A stretch of DNA of 64,000 nucleotides from Proteles cristata cristata. Its lineage: Eukaryota; Chordata; Mammalia; Carnivora; Hyaenidae. The notes below the pieces were generated by a model. The model was not told the DNA's origin and made no database searches. It worked only from the letters and a program-made list of their open reading frames with translations. The stretch is taken from positions 310,001 through 374,000 of the forward strand of contig JAESUZ010001757.1 of the NCBI GenBank assembly GCA_017311185.1, read 5' to 3'. This document shows, piece by piece, positions 11,716-24,014 of this stretch (position 1 is the first letter of the stretch; the number at the start of each line of letters is the position of its first letter). Made by a program: the position numbers and the translations under genes.

Positions 11716-14700
11716 CATTGACATTCTATTTGCTGTAATTCTTATACTTCATTTCTCTCACTACAAATATATGTCTTTATTATTTATATCTCTTTATAAA
11801 TATATATATAGTAAATCTAATATCTATTCCTCAGGGATAGTTTCTCTTAACTTCTTTGGTTCCTGTGTAAAGTTATACTTTACTGCCTCTTTATGTTTAT
11901 CACAAGTTTTGGCTGATAACTGGACATTTGAAATGATATAATGTGGCAAGCCTGGAAATTAGATTCTCTATACCCACTCCCTATGATTTGTCATTGTTTG
12001 TTATTATTACTATTTGTTTAATTGGTGACTTTCCTGGAGTAATTATATAAAGTCTATATTTTTTGTGTTTTTTGACCACTGAAGTATCTGTCTGGTTAGC
12101 TTAGTGGTCAGCTAATGGTTGGACAGAAATTTTCTTAAATGCTTGGAACCAAGTTCTCCACCCTTTTCCAAGGGGCTCTGTTTGTGTGATGGGACTTGTT
12201 TTTATTGCTTCAATATGCAGTTTGTAACTCTACTTACTTAGATTTTACTTCCTGCTTGCACAGAGGTTAGCCAGAGATGCAAACTTAGAGACTTCTCTGG
12301 CCGTCTCTGGATATACACACAGTCCTGCACACGCACATGGCCTTCTAGATTTCCAGGAATATGCGAGATCTTTTCCCAGTACCTTGTGGACCTGTCATTT
12401 CCCAGTGTTGCCTTTTAATATGTTGGCCAACTCCTTATTTGTTCTAACTCATATCATCACCTGAGTTGCCACTGATAGTTTTTGATAAACGTCCTCAGGA
12501 TACAGCTGTTCACACCTCTGGCTCTGAGTCACATCAAATAAAAATGAGCCCAGAGAATGGAACTTTACAGACTTTCAGGGGCTGCCACGTAGGTCATATA
12601 AGGGCACTTCTCTGGGTATAGGGCTTTGGAGGCGATCTGAACCCATTCTGCCCTGTCTGGTGATTGCTAACCTCGTGGTTTTCAGCTCCCACAGCTGAGT
12701 GTTGTTGAGGCTGCCGTAGAGCTGACAAGAGAGCAGTGGGAACAGGACAGGTTAAAATCCCTCACAGCTTGCAGTATTTGCCAAGATTCAAGTGTTTTTC
12801 TGTGAATACTTGCTTCTTGAATTCTTGCAACCCTTTGACTAATTTTCATATTTATTAAAAAGTTGGTTTTGACCATTTTTGCCAGTGCACTGGCCTTTAT
12901 GGAAGAGCCTGTTTTCATTACTCCCCTGTTCCGAAAGTGCTTCCCCTTTACTCATTTGTTCTTAAGTTCAAGTTTTCCATTTGCATCTTAAAAATTCCAT
13001 ATGCTGATTCCTATTTTTCCATTTGAAATGGTAAGTTTCATATTCATAGCTCCTTACCTAAGTGTGTACATCTCCATATAAAATACAATTAGAATTATGT
13101 ACTAACATAGGGACGTTTTCCATTAAGCTTTTTCATCATCTTTCTATTATTCTTATCTTCTTCCCCACTAAATGAAATGTTCACATGCATGTACATGAGC
13201 TTTTCCTAGAATATTTGGATTAACATTAGAATTGGAAATAGGCAAATGTCAGTGTTTAAATAGGATGAGCAAGGAATTATTGATGTCAGACTATCAACCA
13301 CCTAAAAAGCTTTTCTTTACATTTAAACTTATTACTCAAGATTCTTTTGCAAAGTTTTTCCTAACTAACTCTGCCTATAGCATTTCAGTAATTCTCTCTA
13401 CCCTTAAATATAAACTGCAGTGACCAGAGGGGCACATATGTTAATATACATAAATAAGCTGTTTCCTTGGCCACATAACTTCCCAGTTTGGTGTCCTCAA
13501 CAAATTGTGACTAAGAAGTTAATATGAAGAAAATGTTTTGATTATCATCAGGTGCCTTCTTTAATAGAAATGCCAACTGTTTACTACCCTCCTTTCAGCA
13601 TTTTCTTAAAGAAAGTCAAGGCAGTGCACCAGGCAGCCTCATATTTTCTTGGTTCCATGAAGGCCTCTAACTTCAAAATTAAATCTGTAAATTTGGTGAT
13701 TCAAAGCATAGGCTTAGGGGAAAAGCAGACCTATATGCACAAATACACACACACACATATACATACATAGAATATGCTTGTATACACTTTGTCGTTAGCA
13801 CATCTTTGTCATATAGTAAATATTAAATAAATGGTAGATATATATATTTCTAGACATAATAGATAAATACACACATGCCTATAGCAGAGCAGATTGTTAA
13901 ATACCACTAGATGTACATCAGTGCTGAGGAAAGACTCAAATAGATTTATATACTTATTTTAGAATTAGTAAATTTAAAACCTTGGTTGATTAAAACTAAT
14001 GTTTATATAAAATATCTCATAAAACAGCAGATTATCATAAATGTATTAATTTCTGCTCAACTTTAAAAGTGAAGATTTTTTAGTATATAATATCTGAAAC
14101 TATATTTTTCTTAATTTTATGCTAAGCATTTTCAGGACAAGAACTGTAGGCTGCACTTCTCTGTATTTCCCACACTGTGTATACTGCCATATATATAGCA
14201 CACACTTGAGATATTTATTATCTGAATGAAATCTTACTTCATCTTTATAGAAATTGTTTATAATCTGTTAATAAATTTAACACATGTTTTTAGGAGTGCT
14301 TTTAAGTAGTTCTCAAAAGTTTCTGTAATAGATTGTCTTGAAAGATCAAGGACTACAACTGTTTGTACTTAGAGTTGGTGCTCAGGAAATCCCGAGGATG
14401 ACATTAAGCACCAAAAAGAGAATTAAATTTCATTCTCAAAAGACTTGTCTTCAGTCTTTATGTTATTTTTAAATAATAGGTTTTTTATCACTATTATGCA
14501 TATTTAAGCCCAGAGACATAATCCTGTACCTCACTCTAAAAGAAAACAATGGAAATTGCAGCTTATTTAGACATTTGAGTCCCTACAAGTGCCTTTTCAA
14601 GTTTAGAGAGGGCTTTTCCAAAGTAGTTTATTTGAAGACCCATTTATACCTTATTTATCTATTTATGTTTATTTTTAAGTTCTTTAACATTTATGTAGTT

Positions 14701-15081
14701 ATGTACTTAAAAAGTTTTTTTTTTACTACCTCTCACAACCCTTATGGCTAGGGAAAGACCCAGCTAGGAAAGTATCATTTACAGGTAGAGAAAACCAAGT
14801 ACTATACAGTACAGTAAAAAGAAGAATATTCATTTATCATAAAAGATATATTTCTATATATAATCTCTATAACTCACCACTTTAAACTATGGAGTTTAAA
14901 ATTTTAACTGCTAAAACTATGTTTATAAACTGTGAATATGTTACTTGCAAATATTTTTGGTTAAATTATTATTGTTTCCATCTAGTTCTTTCTTAATAAT
15001 AATTTTATATTTAGTAATAGCTTATGGTTCATTAAAAGAATTAAAGAAATCCATTATACTTTTGAGGAATAATTCATAAAT

Positions 15082-15296
15082 TGGGGCATCTAGATGGCTC
15101 AGTTAAGCATCCAACTCTCGATTTCGGCTCGGGTCAGGATCTTACAGTTTGTGGCTTCTAGCCCTACATTAGGTTCTGCACTGACAGTGTGGACCCTGCT
15201 TCAAATTCTCTCTCTCCCCCTCTCTCTCTGCCCCTCCCCTGCTGATGCACCCGTGCACAAACTCGCTCTCTAATAAACTTTAAAGAAAGAAAGAAA
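15082..15296 (+). mobile_element. CAN-SINE
   Basis: Sense element with a shortened head (GGGGCATCTAGATGGCTCAG) and (GAAA)n tail. AATTCATAAA before and after marks the target duplication. Confidence 0.85.
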
Positions 15297-15553
15297 GAAT
15301 TCATAAATAATTATTTTTGAATTTAATATGAGCACACACCCTGGTACTGTGTATTAGCAACTTAAAAGTAGATAAACAGAAGAATAACTTGTACAGTATT
15401 AAAGATAGTTCCTTTTCTTAAAAGCTCTCTTAGAACTGTATTGTTCATTGCTATTTTCCCAGCCTGAGAGTAGCTCAGGCATGATAGGTACCTCATATTT
15501 GCTGCTTGATGAACAGATTCAATTTTTCAGTTCTGCTTGTTTTCCTATTTTAT

Positions 15554-15777
15554 TTTATTTTTTTTAAGTATTTTTATTTATTTCTAGGAGAGAGAGAGCG
15601 AGAGACAGTGTGAGCAGGGGAGGGTCAGAGAGAGAGGGAGTGACAGACTGAGACAGGCTCCAGGGTCTGAGCTGGCAGTCAGCACAGAGCCCGACGCGGG
15701 GCTCGAACCCACGAACCGCGAGATCATGACCTAAGCGGAAGTCGGACGCTTAACCGACTAAGCCACCCAGGCGCCCG
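15554..15777 (-). mobile_element. CAN-SINE, young-looking copy
   Basis: Complete, little-diverged antisense element; the target duplication TTGTTTTCCTATTTTA is perfect (ends at about 15553; restarts at 15780). Shares the CTGACTGCCAGCTCAGA-type middle (read in sense) with the copies at 1165 and 37025. Confidence 0.92.
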
Positions 15778-16027
15778 GTTTGTTTTCCTATTTTAAAGAT
15801 CTCACTAATCCTTAAGAGGTTGTAGGGAAACTGAAGAGATGTTTGCCCTGACTCCTGGTTGCAGTTTGAGCATGTGCTTACTGATAAAGTGACAAGGTAG
15901 ATGTTAAATTACTTGGATCTAGAGCTAGCCAGCATTTCAGTGAGACAAGAGGAAAAAAGATATGTGGAAAAAAGAAGTGTACATGTTTGATAAAGTAGAT
16001 CATTGAAATAAAGTATTAACTAAACTT

Positions 16028-16197
16028 TTAAGTGTGTTAGAGTCACCTGGAAGGCTTGTTAAAACACAGATTGCTGGGCCCGTCCCCAGCGACAGATGAT
16101 TTTAGTTGCTCTGGAATGGGATTCAAGAAGTTTCATTTCTAACAAATTTCCAGGTAATGTTCCTGCTGCTGCTCTGGAGATCATACTGTAAAAACCC
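16028..16197 (+). mobile_element. hAT-type non-autonomous DNA transposon relic
   Basis: GAGTCACCTGGAAGGCTTGT, AAAACACAGATTGCTGGGCC and TTCATTTCTAACAAATTTCC match a common MER-class element with TTCTCAAACT-type ends. The exact MER name was not assigned. Confidence 0.6.
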
Positions 16198-17500
16198 TAG
16201 TTTAAATCAGTGATTCATAATTCTCTTTTTGCTCTCCCTTCCAACAAAAAAAAAAATGTGCACTGTCATTTTTCTTCACTAACAACAACAGCAAAAAAAA
16301 AAAATCTGTAGTCCAATCTATAAAATAGTCTACATCATTCTCTTGATCTTTTTTTTTTTTTTTACAAAATAGCCAATAAAAGGATATATTTGAGAGCCTT
16401 CTCAAATGTAGCACTAATGATTCAGGTAACAAAATGTGAGCATTACGATTCCTAACAGGAAAAGTTTTAAGTGATACTAATCATCATATGAAACGAAACG
16501 AGTAGCTTTATTTGGGAAGTCCAAAGGTCAAGTCATTCCTATTTGTAGAAGAAGTAGTATTTCCAAATGGTAATTCAGAAGAAATACTGTATTGTTGTTG
16601 TTCTTTATTCATTACCTGGAGGCTTTTCCGGTGTAGTGTTGCAGCAGTTAAACAACCTTTTCCAATTTATAGATGATCACAAATAATGTAACTACACTGT
16701 GATCCAGCAAGTTAATATTTTGAATTTACCTTGAAATCTGTGAATGTTATTCTTTTGAAATTGTTATTTGAATACATATTATGATAGAATTTTGAAAGCT
16801 CCAGGGTATACCATACAGCATCTGGTCCAGCCGCCTTCATTTACAGCCATCCAGTTTGAGTGTTTTCTGATACACTTCAACCTTGGAGGGCCAAACAGGA
16901 CGGGTGACTAAACATGTTAGTTCCTAGTTTGGTTTTCTTTCCATTACCGTAGCCACTTTACCAGAAGATATTTGGAATTAAGTATTTTCAAATAATTGTT
17001 TTATAAAGTAAGGTTCACATATACTAACATTATATATAGCAGGATAGGAACAGATAGTTTGGTACAGAGACAATAAACTTTGTACAATTATTTACTTTTT
17101 TAATCTCTGTTTTCTTAATTTATTGTTATCCAGATAAGATCAGTTAGAAATAATAGGACCTTGGTTTCTTTTTTATAAATATCTGTAGGGAACTTATGGA
17201 AATAATCATGAGACCATATATATTCCTACCACATGATGCTTGAAGAGGGCAGTATGGTTTTTTTTATTCCTCTCAAATAAAATACAGTCCCAGTGTCACT
17301 GTTAGTAAAGTAGCCATTTTAATATTCAATAATGTACTTCTGTGCAACTCAGAATTTTTTGTTAAGTTGGGTTTTCTACTTACATTTTTTAATCTGCTCT
17401 TTTTTTCCTATTTTAATAATAAAGACCAAATATTCTGTAATTGACATTATTGAGGAATGAGACTTTCTTAAAGCTATTTTATTTGTTAAATAATTACAAG

Positions 17501-18870
17501 GGGCAGCGGGCAGGCATAGCCAGGGCAGAAGAGGAGGGCCTTCCCCGAGGCTGGCTGGCTGCAGCATGGCTCATGAGCTGGCACGCTGATGCATGCCAGC
17601 AGGTGCATGGCGCTGGCAGGACATGCCTACTCATGAGCTGTGCCGCCAACGCCTTCCTGGAGGAGTGGTGCCTGCCATCCTCAGTGTCGTCAGCATCAGG
17701 GCAGAGGGCAAGCAGTCCCTCCTGACACTCTGTGATACAGCAGGACAGGAAGACAGTGATCAGACAGGAAAACTGATCATCTGAGGCCTGCGTGAGTGAT
17801 GTCTTTCTTACATGTTTCTCTGTGACCTTATTTCGAACTGTGAAAGGAGTGGGCATCAGAACTTAGGGAGCACACACTACATATGCCTCATTTAGTAGGA
17901 ACTGAGACTGATCTTCAAGGTTACCCCAAAACTTCAGCAAAACTGAATAAGATGAAAGAAAACCCAGGGTATATAGAGAGCAAGGACAGAATCTACTAGC
18001 AGGAGACAGGGGCTACCATGTGGAAGGGATTGAAGACAGTGTTTGATGAGGCTGTTGTAGCCTTTACATTCCAAAGAAACACACTGTTTTAAAAAAAATA
18101 GGGTCAAGATATATAAACTGCTGTTTAATTACATGAAAAGTCTCTTCATTGACCAAGGACATGGTTTCTTTCTCTCAGAAAGCATTTGAAATGTTACAGC
18201 TATACCCAGACTTCTTATAAGGTCTTGTGAAAAGGCAGTTTACAGCTTGAAAGAAGAGAGTGGGGGAACCCTGTTGTCAGTTCTACAAAATTAAGATGTT
18301 TCATAAATGTCCAAGAAGCAGAAAACAGCATTTGAAACACAATCTATTATAAATAGTTTATTTCAGCTGGAAGGTACAGTCTTTCAGGGGTTTCCTAGTT
18401 TAAAAAGCTACAGACCCATCATGTTGTAACATAAAAACCAGTACATCTACATGTAAATGGAACTGCCTGGCTTAGACTTACTGGTTTCTGCAAAGTCCTT
18501 ATGGAGTCTGTGAAAAGAAGTATCTTCTCCCTTTGCTCCAAGTAAATGTTCTTGCATGTAAGTTGCTTTCTATACCAGTATACCCTTAAATCCAAGTCCA
18601 CCCACATAGCCAGAGGTCACTTTAAGCATCTCCTGTATATGCAAGGAGAAAATATATAAAATCAAAAATGTTTTACCACTTGAGCACAAATGTAACCTGA
18701 ATATTTTTATATTAAAGCTTAATGTGCTTTCTTAAAAAATGCCAAATGTATAATAAAGTCATAAGTGCATTTATATTGAGCACCAAAACTGTACACATTT
18801 TAATGTGCTTTAATGTGCTGTACACATTTTAATGTGCCAGAAGTAGCAAGGCTTCTGGCAAAAAAAAAAA
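17501..18870 (+). pseudogene. RHOQ: Processed pseudogene of RHOQ (TC10 Rho GTPase)
   Basis: Intronless, decayed copy of a Rho-family mRNA. A GC-rich leader (17501-17565) precedes ATGGCTCAT at 17566, matching the MAH start of RHOQ. The P-loop end reads GAGRTCLLMSCA (parent about GAVGKTCLLMSYA), then EGKQSLLTLCDTAGQEDSDQ matches the switch II region, VSDVFLTCFSV and GLKTVFDEAVVAF follow further on, and after a frameshift the tail reads GSRYINCCLIT then TGA at 18134-18136. The CCLIT ending is that of RHOQ, not of its relative RHOJ. Frames shift repeatedly and internal stops are present. ATG to stop is 571 nt against about 618 for the parent, so there is a net loss of some 47 nt. A 3' UTR-like tail holds AATAAA near 18752 and an A-run at about 18860-18870. 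No introns, so it arose by reverse transcription; no clean target-site duplication was found. It cannot make a GTPase. Confidence 0.88.
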
Positions 18871-18967
18871 TAATAGCCTAAGATGTTACTTTTTGTTTCA
18901 CTTTATGTTAATTGGTCATAATCCTGCCAATAAGCATGAGGAGTACCTTTAATAAGTCTTTGGCTGA

Positions 18968-19198
18968 GGGGCGCCTGGGTGACTAAGTTGGTTAAGCATC
19001 TGACTTCTGCTCAGGCCATGATCTCATGGTTTGTAAGTTCGAGCCCCACATTGGGCTCTACACTGACAGTACAGAGCCTGTTTGGGATTCTGTCTCTCTT
19101 CTCTTTACCCCTCCTCCACTCTCACCCTCTCTCTCAAAATAAATAAATAAATATATATAAATAAATATATATATAAATATATATAGTATATATATATA
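18968..19198 (+). mobile_element. CAN-SINE with expanded AT-rich tail
   Basis: Perfect 18-bp target duplication AATAAGTCTTTGGCTGAG at 18951-18968 and 19199-19216. The tail has grown into a TA/AAATA microsatellite (19137-19198). Confidence 0.92.
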
Positions 19199-19568
19199 AA
19201 TAAGTCTTTGGCTGAGTACTGATGTGCCTGTGCTTGGGGTAAAACTCCATAAGGAAAGAACCATCAGAAATGAGTAGGCCACACAAAAGAATGGGAACAA
19301 TTCACAGTCCTCACAGCCATAATGGCAAAACCTCCTAATATGTGGGGCATTGAGGAAAATTAGCAGGAGGATCATACCAGGGTGGGGGATGGGGGGGGCG
19401 GTGATATTGAGCCCTAGACTAAAATCCTCCTGAATCTGTTCTAACAAAACTTAAAATCAAACCTGGAAAGGGTCAAACTAATCTCAATGACTACATGCAA
19501 GTAAAAGATCCAATACTCTTTAAGGGAATTACAAGAAAATCCAGCACTCAACAAAGTAAAATTCACAT

Positions 19569-19680
19569 GTGTTAGTTCCTAGGGCTCTAGGAACAAATTA
19601 CCACAAACACAGTGTGGCTTAAAACAACAAAATTTTATTCTTTTACTATCTCTAGAGGCCAGGAGTCTGAAATGAAGTTA
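19569..19680 (+). repeat. Truncated left end of the same ancient repeat
   Basis: TTAGTTCCTAGGGCTCTAGG, AAATTACCACAAAC, GTGGCTTAAAACAACAAAAT and GAGGCCAGGAGTCTGAAAT match the left end of the element at 21168-21541; the rest is missing. Confidence 0.55.
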
Positions 19681-20260
19681 AGCAAGGAGAAAGCACAGAG
19701 AATGTGGTAGAATTCAGGGCCACTTTGGCTGCAGCCGGCCACAATGAGTGTAGACCCAGCTGAAGCGGCCTTAAAGGAGAAAGTACTCAAGTTTACAAGT
19801 TTATTCAATGTAACTTAGTTTGTTGAATGATTCGGAACCATTATGAATATTGATTTTTAGATTATATTATAATTGAAGTTGCAAGAAACATCTGCCGCTC
19901 AATAGTACTGGTTAACGTCCCCTCAGTACACTGGTTTCAAGAACCATTGAGAATTCTTCAGAGACAACCATAACAAAAATTTCTCAGAAGATAATACAAA
20001 GAGGAATTCACCTCAGTGTCTTATAACAGCCTGGCAGACACAGCTTACTAAGAAATAGTCTTTGGCGAGCATTGCTTTGAAGACTGAAAAAGCAATTTCA
20101 CAAAAAATAAAGAAATAAAAGCTTACCATGGCACTTCCATCATGACTGCACCCAAGTAGTTTGGCACATTTGAGAAGAAGGAACTCTGTTTCAAGTATGT
20201 GAATTATGGACAAAATTTGATCAAGTGGATTTTATAAATAAACTTTTTTTAAAAAATCTC
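19681..20260 (+). other. Unidentified segment with mRNA-like end
   Basis: From 19745 an ATG opens a frame MSVDPAEAALKEKVLKF that soon meets stops. The segment ends near an AATAAA (about 20236) followed by short T- and A-runs. It looks like a decayed retrocopy, but I recognise no parent gene and it may be chance. Confidence 0.2.
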
Positions 20261-21167
20261 ATTTCCCAGACCGTCATTACCAACATGGGCATATAAACAA
20301 ATATTTTTTTAACTTCTTTTGCAGAAATATTGTGTAACTGCTCTGCCAGCTCAAAGATATTGCTGAGGATGTTCTGTCGTTCCTACATACTAGCGCACTA
20401 TGTCCAAGCAACAGTGCCTTATAGAAGATATTCATCATAAGAATGGTCAAGACAATTTCCTAATGACAGGACCTACCAAAAATAAAGAGAAAAATAGACA
20501 CAGTATTAATTTAAGAGAAACTTCATGATGGGATTGTGTCTCTCAACTTTTTTATGGAGCTTTACATGACCCTTAAACAGTGAGACAATAACAAAATGTA
20601 ATTGGAGATGAGGGAGATGATTTATGCAGAACCCACTGCAAATTAAAACAAGCAGAGAAGTTTATTGTGTATACTAAGATGCTCAGAAGAGAGTAAGTGA
20701 TTCTCAGATGAGAAGATGACATATTGGATAAAAACACACACTGCAATATAAGCAGATTATATAGATTATATAGGAGAATATAAACCATGTGGCTTTAGTC
20801 ATGTACCTTCTATATGATGAAAGAATGGTCATAACCCCACTGCCAGGATATGGACTGTCGGCATGTGAATCACACAAATTCCTCACTGTATAGCAGTTTT
20901 TCACTTAAATGTCAATAATGGTATGATGATGACATGCTCCAAAGACTGTTCTTTGCTTTAGGAGATGTAGCCTCCCTAATGATGTGGGTGATGAGGTTTG
21001 GCGACAAGGCAATTGTTTCTACACCAGGAGATAGAATAATAGTGTTGGAGCACCGTCCTGTGAGCTGGCAAGGCTCTACAGTGGATAGAATTAAGGGACT
21101 GTCCCTGTGCGGTGCCATGACAGGTGGTAGTGAGTGATTCATCTGACACCATCAGGTTGTAGAACTC

Positions 21168-21541
21168 TGATAATCTGCCGGGACTGCTGTAATAAAGTGC
21201 CAGTAAACTAAGGGCTTAAACAAAAATGTATTTGCTCACAGTTCTAGAAACTGAAAGTCCAAAATCAAGTAGCCAGCTGGGTTGGTTTCTTCTGAGTCCT
21301 CCCTCCTTGGCTTGCAGACAGCTGCCTTCTCACTGGGTCCTAATGTGTCCTTTTTCTCTGTGCACATGCGCTCCTGCTGTTTCTTCCTTTTTTTTATAAG
21401 GACACCAGTTCTGTTGGATTAGGGCCCCACCCATGTGACCTCATTTAACCTTAATCCATAAAGCCCTGTCTCCAAATACAGTCACATGGTAGTTAGGGCT
21501 CCAACCTATGACTCTGGGGGGCATACAACTCAGTCCACAAC
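21168..21541 (+). repeat. Common mammalian interspersed repeat, class not assigned
   Basis: CTGCTGTAATAAAGTGCC, TTTGCTCACAGTTCTAGAAA, TATAAGGACACCAG, GGATTAGGGCCCCACC and CATACAACTCAGTCCACAAC in this order match a very common ancient repeat known from other mammals; I could not place its class from memory. Confidence 0.6.
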
Positions 21542-21607
21542 AGGGTCAAGGATGGTGGAACATAATTTATAAAGACTGGTGGGCTGTGTAAAACTAGTGT
21601 GCTCTAA

Positions 21608-21800
21608 GGGCACCTGGGTGGCTCAGTCGGTTGGGCATCCGACTCTTAATTGCAGCTCAGGTCATGATCTGACAGTCATTCAGTCAAGCCCCTCATTGGG
21701 CTCCCCACTGACAGCCAGAACCTGCTTGGAATTCTCCCTCTTTCCTTCTCTTTCTCTCACTCTCTTTCTCTTCTCAAAATAAGTAAGTAAATGTTAAAAA
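21608..21800 (+). mobile_element. CAN-SINE
   Basis: GGGCACCTGGGTGGCTCAGT to an AAGTAAGTAAAT tail; TAGTGTGC lies on both sides. Confidence 0.87.
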
Positions 21801-22333
21801 ATTAGTGTGCAATATTTTATAGTGTAAGGAGGATCAATCAGTGGATACTTTTAACAGGAAATTGAAATGTAGGATACTAGAGGTCTTTTGGACCCCTGAG
21901 CCTCTGAAGAGACTCTTATCAGAGACCCTAGTGAAGAATTCAGGAAAGGTTTTCTGACTCCAGGTTGATGGATTCCAGATTGTCAGTAATCCACCTAAGG
22001 ACACAAGCCTGATGTGGAACTTCATAAATGATTCTGCCTGAGCGGAATTGATCCTCCCCTTCTTCCCAGCAGCTGCCTCTGGCTCCTGATAAATACGCAC
22101 ATGACAACTTCATCCCCTAAGATTTATCCAGGTCACGCTGTGTCAGTGTACCAGAACCAGGGTGAGGAGCCAGGAACAGATGCCCATGGTTTTCCAGGAC
22201 TGGGGTTCAGGTATCATGAAAGAGCAGGCCTGTAGGTGACCCAGGGTCATTGATTCTCTCTGCAGAGCCAGCCGCTTAACTAGTGCCACCCAGAACTGTG
22301 TCTGATCTTTCCTGAGAGATTGGAAACTCTGTC

Positions 22334-22354
22334 CCTTCCTTCCTTCCTTCCTCT
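22334..22354. repeat. (TTCC)n microsatellite
   Basis: Five CCTT units followed by CTCTCTC. Confidence 0.85.
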
Positions 22355-22444
22355 CTCTGCAGCTTCCTCGTGTGTTTGATTCCAGACGAAGACATCTTAT
22401 AAATGTATTTAGTTTTGGAAAAACAAAAAGTAACTCCTATAGTT

Positions 22445-22605
22445 TACTTTAAGCAAGTTACACAACTTCTCTGTACATAAAATTGCTCAATTATAAAATT
22501 GGAATGAGAATTCATACCATCACAGGATTGTCCAAGAACATATGTAAGCAGTTATCATTGTACCTAGACCGTGGCAGGCACTCAGAACATTTTTATTAGC
22601 TTTCT
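22445..22605 (+). repeat. MIR-like fragment
   Basis: AAGCAAGTTACACAACTTCT, TATAAAATTGGAATGAGAAT and GGCAGGCACTCAGAACATTT match MIR in sense. Confidence 0.6.
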
Positions 22606-22689
22606 TCTTCTGTGACAATGCCAGGTAGAATAAAGGAAAAAAGGGTTGGAGAAGAAAGAAGGAAGGAGAGTTAAAAGTCCCACTTTTCC

Positions 22690-22905
22690 AGGATGCCTGA
22701 GTGGCTCAGACGGCTAAGCGTCTGACTTTGGCTCAGGTCACAAGCTCAAGCCCTGTGTGGGGCTCTGTGCTGACAGCTAGCTCGGAGCCTGTAGTGTGCT
22801 TTAGATTCTGTGTCTCCCTCTCTCATTGACCCTCCCCTGCTTGCACTCTGTCTCCCTCTCTCTCAAAAATAAATAAACCTTAAAAACAATTTTTTAAATT
22901 CTACT
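22690..22905 (+). mobile_element. CAN-SINE
   Basis: Head GATGCCTGAGTGGCTCAGAC, CT-rich region and AAATAAATAAACC tail. Missing about 25 bp in the tRNA B-box region. Confidence 0.85.
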
Positions 22906-23199
22906 TTTACATAAATAATTTGGCATCAGTACACTGAAAGTTATAGAAGATTTGTAAACTTGAAACAACATCCTGTATAACATATTCTGCGTTACAGACT
23001 GTGCTAAGCAGTACAATAGTATTAGTGTTTGTACCATTTGAATTAAATTATTTTTACTGCCTCTATACTATATAGTGACAACAGCTAATTCCACATTTAT
23101 CCATTAAAATCTCCTGGTTAATGTGTTAATAAATATTGCAAACTAATTAAAAGGTACCACAAAGAGTTTTGTGAACTGATACGGAAACTTCTGGTTAAA

Positions 23200-23570
23200 A
23201 CTCTTCTCTCTTCCCATGGCCTCTATTATGAGTATGAGCTCCTATAGCATGTATGATCTAGCCCCTACTTACCCCTGCAGCCTCACTTTCCCATACCCGG
23301 CTAGTTAGGCTCTTACGACTAATTCAGGCTCTCACCATATTGAATAGTTCGAGTTTCTCTTTCCTCCTTGGACTCGTACAAGCAATACGGTCTGCCCAGA
23401 CATGCTTTCTATCTCTTCACCTGGTTAATTCCTGATTATCCTTTATTCTCCTGCAGAGCCGAAATGAGGTAACCCTTCTAGAAGGTGTCCTATTTATTAC
23501 TATATATTTAGCCCCTAGCCTAGTAGACACATTAGGATTTCAGTTAACACTTGTTATGTGAATGAATCCA
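23200..23570 (+). repeat. L2-like fragment
   Basis: GATCTAGCCCCTACTTACCC, TCTCTTCACCTGGTTAATTC and TTTAGCCCCTAGCCTAGTAG follow the order of the L2 3' region. Confidence 0.6.
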
Positions 23571-23800
23571 AATCCGTCTGCAGTCTAAATGCACAAAGAA
23601 TTGTAATGATAATTTTCCATTACATATATAGTTGTATAACCTGTTAATTTTCAGACCCCATTTAAGTAGGAAAAGAAGTAGTATATTCTTTAGCATATGT
23701 ATTATGTTCTGTGTTATACAGTATATGACATATAAAGTGGATTGAGGTCTGCCTCCTTATAACTGCTATAAGGGATTTGTTAAATTTCATTTTGATTGTT

Positions 23801-24014
23801 TTTTTTTATGTTTTATTTATTTCTGAAATAGAGGGAGACAACATGAGTAGGGGAGGGTCAGAGACAGAGAGACACACACAGAATCTGAAACAGTCTCCAG
23901 GCTCTGAGCTGGCTGTCAGCACAGAGCCCGACGTGGGGCTCGAACCCATGAACCGCAAGATCATGACCTGAGCCAAAGTCAGACGCCTAACCAACTGAGC
24001 CACCCAGGCACCCC
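23801..24014 (-). mobile_element. CAN-SINE
   Basis: Antisense, complete, ending CCACCCAGGCACCCC. Flanked by TGATTGTTTTT and TGATTGGGTTT. It lies about 680 bp upstream of the AHI1 SH3 exon. Confidence 0.9.

Larger units (their letters stand above)
5262..12950 (-). mobile_element. Old antisense L1 (L1M-type), near full length, interrupted
   Basis: Read on the + strand this is reverse-complement L1: the 3' end at about 5262-6165 (phrases such as TTTATGGCTGAATAATATTC and CTGTGTCATATGGTAACTCT), ORF2 from about 6485 to 10800, and the ORF1/5' region from about 10850 to 12950. It is split by an insert at 6187-6480, SINEs at 6912-7500, 7880-8078 and 11502-11715. All frames are broken, so it is a dead fossil. 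The antisense orientation relative to AHI1 is the usual one for L1 kept in introns. Confidence 0.85.

Noticed and set aside
16240..16365. A-runs followed by a T-run that could form a hairpin
   Set aside because: Homopolymers only, with no matching flanks; probably simple repeats rather than a designed structure.
17441..17856. Several overlapping open frames on both strands
   Set aside because: They are broken frames or reverse shadows of the RHOQ processed pseudogene.
19058..19447. 129-codon antisense open frame
   Set aside because: Runs through a SINE and its AT microsatellite tail; hydrophobic run is a translation of TATA/AAATA repeats.
20912..21142. Open frames on both strands around 20934-21137
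   Set aside because: Opposite-strand frames of similar size in slightly GC-richer DNA; no recognisable protein and no splice sites supporting an exon.
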